Assembly (NCBI RefSeq): GCF_000430705.1
Contig: NZ_AUMN01000005.1
Coordinates: forward strand, 149,645-213,644
Source: Arthrobacter castelli DSM 16402
Lineage (GTDB): Bacteria > Actinomycetota > Actinomycetes > Actinomycetales > Micrococcaceae
Direction: 5' to 3'
Length of the DNA stretch: 64,000 bases
Of this stretch, positions 62,640 through 64,000 are shown in pieces. Numbering within the stretch: the stretch's first letter is position 1; every line of letters starts with the position of its first letter. The position numbers and the translations under genes were made by a program. The notes beneath the pieces are model-generated. The model had not been told where the DNA came from. It worked only from the letters and a program-made list of their open reading frames with translations, and did no database searches.

Positions 62640-62962
62640 GGTGCCTCCCCAAGGCTGGTGCGGTGAAGATCAATATATAGGTGTGACGCATGCCCGCTCC
62701 GGACGGGCAGTCTCGCCCTTCCGCAAGAACAGTTTCAGTAGAGCATTCGCTACCGACAAATTTCGATTTCCTCTTCGCAGGGCTGTCGCGCAGCAGTCAT
62801 CAGACGTTACAAACGTGACCGGCCCGGGCGTCTGGTCCGCGTCGATATCAAGAAGAGGGGCTCATCCTGCGGCCCAGCGGCCGCGGTCTGCAGCCGGGCG
62901 CAGAGGGCGTTCTGTAGAATGGGCCCGGTTGAGTTCGGGACGCCGCAGACAATGTCTCGTGA
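62640..62962. promoter_or_regulatory. Promoter region of the nuclease/helicase gene
   Basis: No gene in 320 bases. Near 62670-62680 the minus strand has a TATATT-like -10 about 40 bases before the helicase start. The rest is GC-rich sequence with NotI-like GCGGCCGC and no recognisable structure. Confidence 0.4.
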
Positions 62963-63670
62963 TTAGTCGTTGAGATCAAAAATCCTCGAAAGCTCATCGA
63001 TCGTGAATTGATTTCGCAACTTGCAGGCGCTGTGTTGGTTGGCGAACATACCCAGCTGCCAATAGGCTTGATCGCGGTCCACCGTAGCGATCCATTCGAC
63101 CGGTACAACGTATTCAGCGGCATCTGCCCCTTCGGGTGCGTCCGGGTGCGAATAGACTCCATTCAGTTCAAGAGATCGAAACGGTCTGTTGACTCCATCG
63201 ACATAGAGACTCGCTTCATCGGCCGTTGCTGGTGGACCTGTAACGGTGCCGACCGCGACATAGCCGTTCTGTGGAATGTGCACGAATACACGAGCACCTT
63301 CTGGAAGGTTCTTTATCGTTTTTGAATACCATTCGCCACCCCCAGCTGATACGAACCCGTATCTCTTGGCATCTTCCCAATACCGGGATCGGTTATCGAC
63401 ACCATACGAAACGTACCAATCGCGTCCATTCCAATCAACCGTTGACGACGTGCTCTTCTTTCCTTTCGCAACCGGAACTGGCGCTTCTTCGTCCATGAGC
63501 CAAGTTCTGGCAAGGTACTGGTGACCACCATCAGTAAAGTAGCGGAACACCATTACGTTAATCGGTACGTTGTAGTAGCTATTGAGGTAGGAGACTATTC
63601 GTTCAGTGTCTGAATCGACGTTGCTGGCTATCAGCGTCATTGTATGACCGCTATTGAGGGCCCTTCGCAT
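62963..63670 (-). CDS. 5'-truncated nuclease-associated protein, function unknown
   Basis: The frame encodes 235 residues starting MRRALNSGHTMTLIASNVDS. The stretches DTERIVSYLNSYYNVPINV, YFTDGGHQYLARTWLMDE and a C-terminal half with EWYSKTIKNLPEGARVFVHI and GYVAVGTVTGP (an EVE/PUA-like fold by feel) resemble the C-terminal two thirds of proteins that begin with a PD-(D/E)XK-type nuclease domain, by memory only. The N-terminal domain is missing; a TGA at 63694-63692 and the ISL3 element lie just upstream. It is probably a damaged defence or repair gene. Confidence 0.5.
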   Translation of the reverse strand: MRRALNSGHTMTLIASNVDSDTERIVSYLNSYYNVPINVMVFRYFTDGGHQYLARTWLMDEEAPVPVAKGKKSTSSTVDWNGRDWYVSYGVDNRSRYWEDAKRYGFVSAGGGEWYSKTIKNLPEGARVFVHIPQNGYVAVGTVTGPPATADEASLYVDGVNRPFRSLELNGVYSHPDAPEGADAAEYVVPVEWIATVDRDQAYWQLGMFANQHSACKLRNQFTIDELSRIFDLND

Positions 63671-63752
63671 TTGAGCGTGGTTAGGGTGTCCTCAGGAATT
63701 TGAGATGGCGGGATGTTCTGCGGCTGCTGCGGCGTGGCGCGCACGGAACGGG

Positions 63753-63810
63753 GTCAGGGTCTCTTTGAATTGGTAGCGACCAAACTTCCAACCTCAAAAG
63801 AGACCCTGAC
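63753..63810 (+). repeat. Left end/leader hairpin of an ISL3 element
   Basis: GTCAGGGTCTCTTT (63753-63766) pairs perfectly with AAAGAGACCCTGAC (63797-63810) across a 30-base loop. The left arm is probably the terminal inverted repeat of the insertion sequence, and the right arm sits directly before the transposase start. Confidence 0.55.
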
Positions 63811-64000
63811 TTGTCTAATTCTACGTCCTGTCCCGGTGGGCGCTGGTGCGAACGCGCTGACACTCTGCTCGGTATCACTGGAGTGCACATCACCTCCGTC
63901 ACCGGATCTGCCGAGAGCCTGCTCCTTCGCATTGAAACGGATCAGTCCCTGGCTGGTTGCCCGGCCTGCGGCGTCGTTGCCATCGGGCACGGACGCAGGC
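63811..64000 (+). mobile_element. ISL3-family transposase, 5' part (runs off the window)
   Basis: From TTG 63811 the frame is open to the window end: SNSTSCPGGRWCERADTLLG, GVHITSVTGSAESLLL and AGCPACGVVAIGHGRR. The CPxC zinc-finger start and HGRR are characteristic of ISL3-family DDE transposases. It begins one base after the leader hairpin. The element appears to have inserted upstream of the truncated gene at 62963. Confidence 0.8.

Noticed and set aside
1..64000. CRISPR arrays, tRNA and rRNA genes
   Set aside because: Scanned by eye on both strands; no repeat-spacer pattern, cloverleaf with a CCA end or rRNA core sequence was noticed.

Overview
The window (64 kb, high GC, many GTG/TTG starts, strong AGGAGG-type ribosome sites, GntR/LacI/ROK regulators, ECF transport genes) looks like the chromosome of a high-GC Gram-positive, most likely an actinobacterium of the order Micrococcales (Arthrobacter-like). 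That placement is inference from protein style; no rRNA or tRNA gene is present to fix it.

Layout. 1-6.5 kb: an MHS-type transporter, a CNNM/CorC-type membrane protein, and a leftward operon of amidase, DUF3311 protein and sodium:solute symporter, headed by the scar of a deleted M20 carbamoylase gene. 6.5-9.1 kb: a VapB/VapC-like pair whose toxin lacks one catalytic Asp, a broken MFS gene, a MerR regulator and an F420-reductase-like gene. 9.7-14 kb: 3-hydroxybutyrate dehydrogenase and MHS transporter, divergent from a LysR regulator coupled to a serine hydrolase. 14-16.4 kb: an HTH/nucleotidyltransferase/frameshifted antitoxin-like module and a fused MFS/acyl-CoA-dehydrogenase scar. 16.7-24.7 kb: a flavin monooxygenase-like gene, an exported NagZ-NamZ-AmiE peptidoglycan-degrading set, and an rtcB gene broken by one amber codon, divergent from a cyclodeaminase gene.

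25.8-34.4 kb is the most coherent accessory unit: a TRAP transporter, SDR, double PPC/DUF296 protein, free lipoyl-domain protein, E1 alpha, E1 beta, second SDR and GntR regulator, with three GntR-type operators in front of the TRAP genes. It has a 2-oxo acid dehydrogenase E1 and a lipoyl carrier but no E2 or E3, so it may encode an unusual lipoyl-linked catabolic route. 34.5-40 kb: adenosine deaminase plus an ECF transporter (S, T and fused A), divergent from a LacI regulator with a perfect operator between them. 40-50.3 kb: CutC, an M81 peptidase and a ROK regulator, divergent from an oligopeptide ABC transporter and a ROK kinase. 50.3-50.9 kb holds a decayed second rtcB/cyclodeaminase locus. 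51-55.2 kb: a GntR-controlled sugar-acid cluster (isomerase, 6PGDH-like dehydrogenase, GntP permease).

55.3-64 kb: a Nudix gene, a triple scar (quinone reductase end, TetR end, TPP enzyme lacking its N-terminus), a RES/Xre toxin-antitoxin pair, a 1179-residue RecB-like nuclease/helicase, a 5'-truncated nuclease-associated gene and the left end of an ISL3 element.

A recurring theme is gene decay by internal deletion, with both ends of genes left joined at six or more places, plus a nonsense mutation in rtcB and frameshifts elsewhere. All homology statements come from recognising motifs by eye; no search was run.
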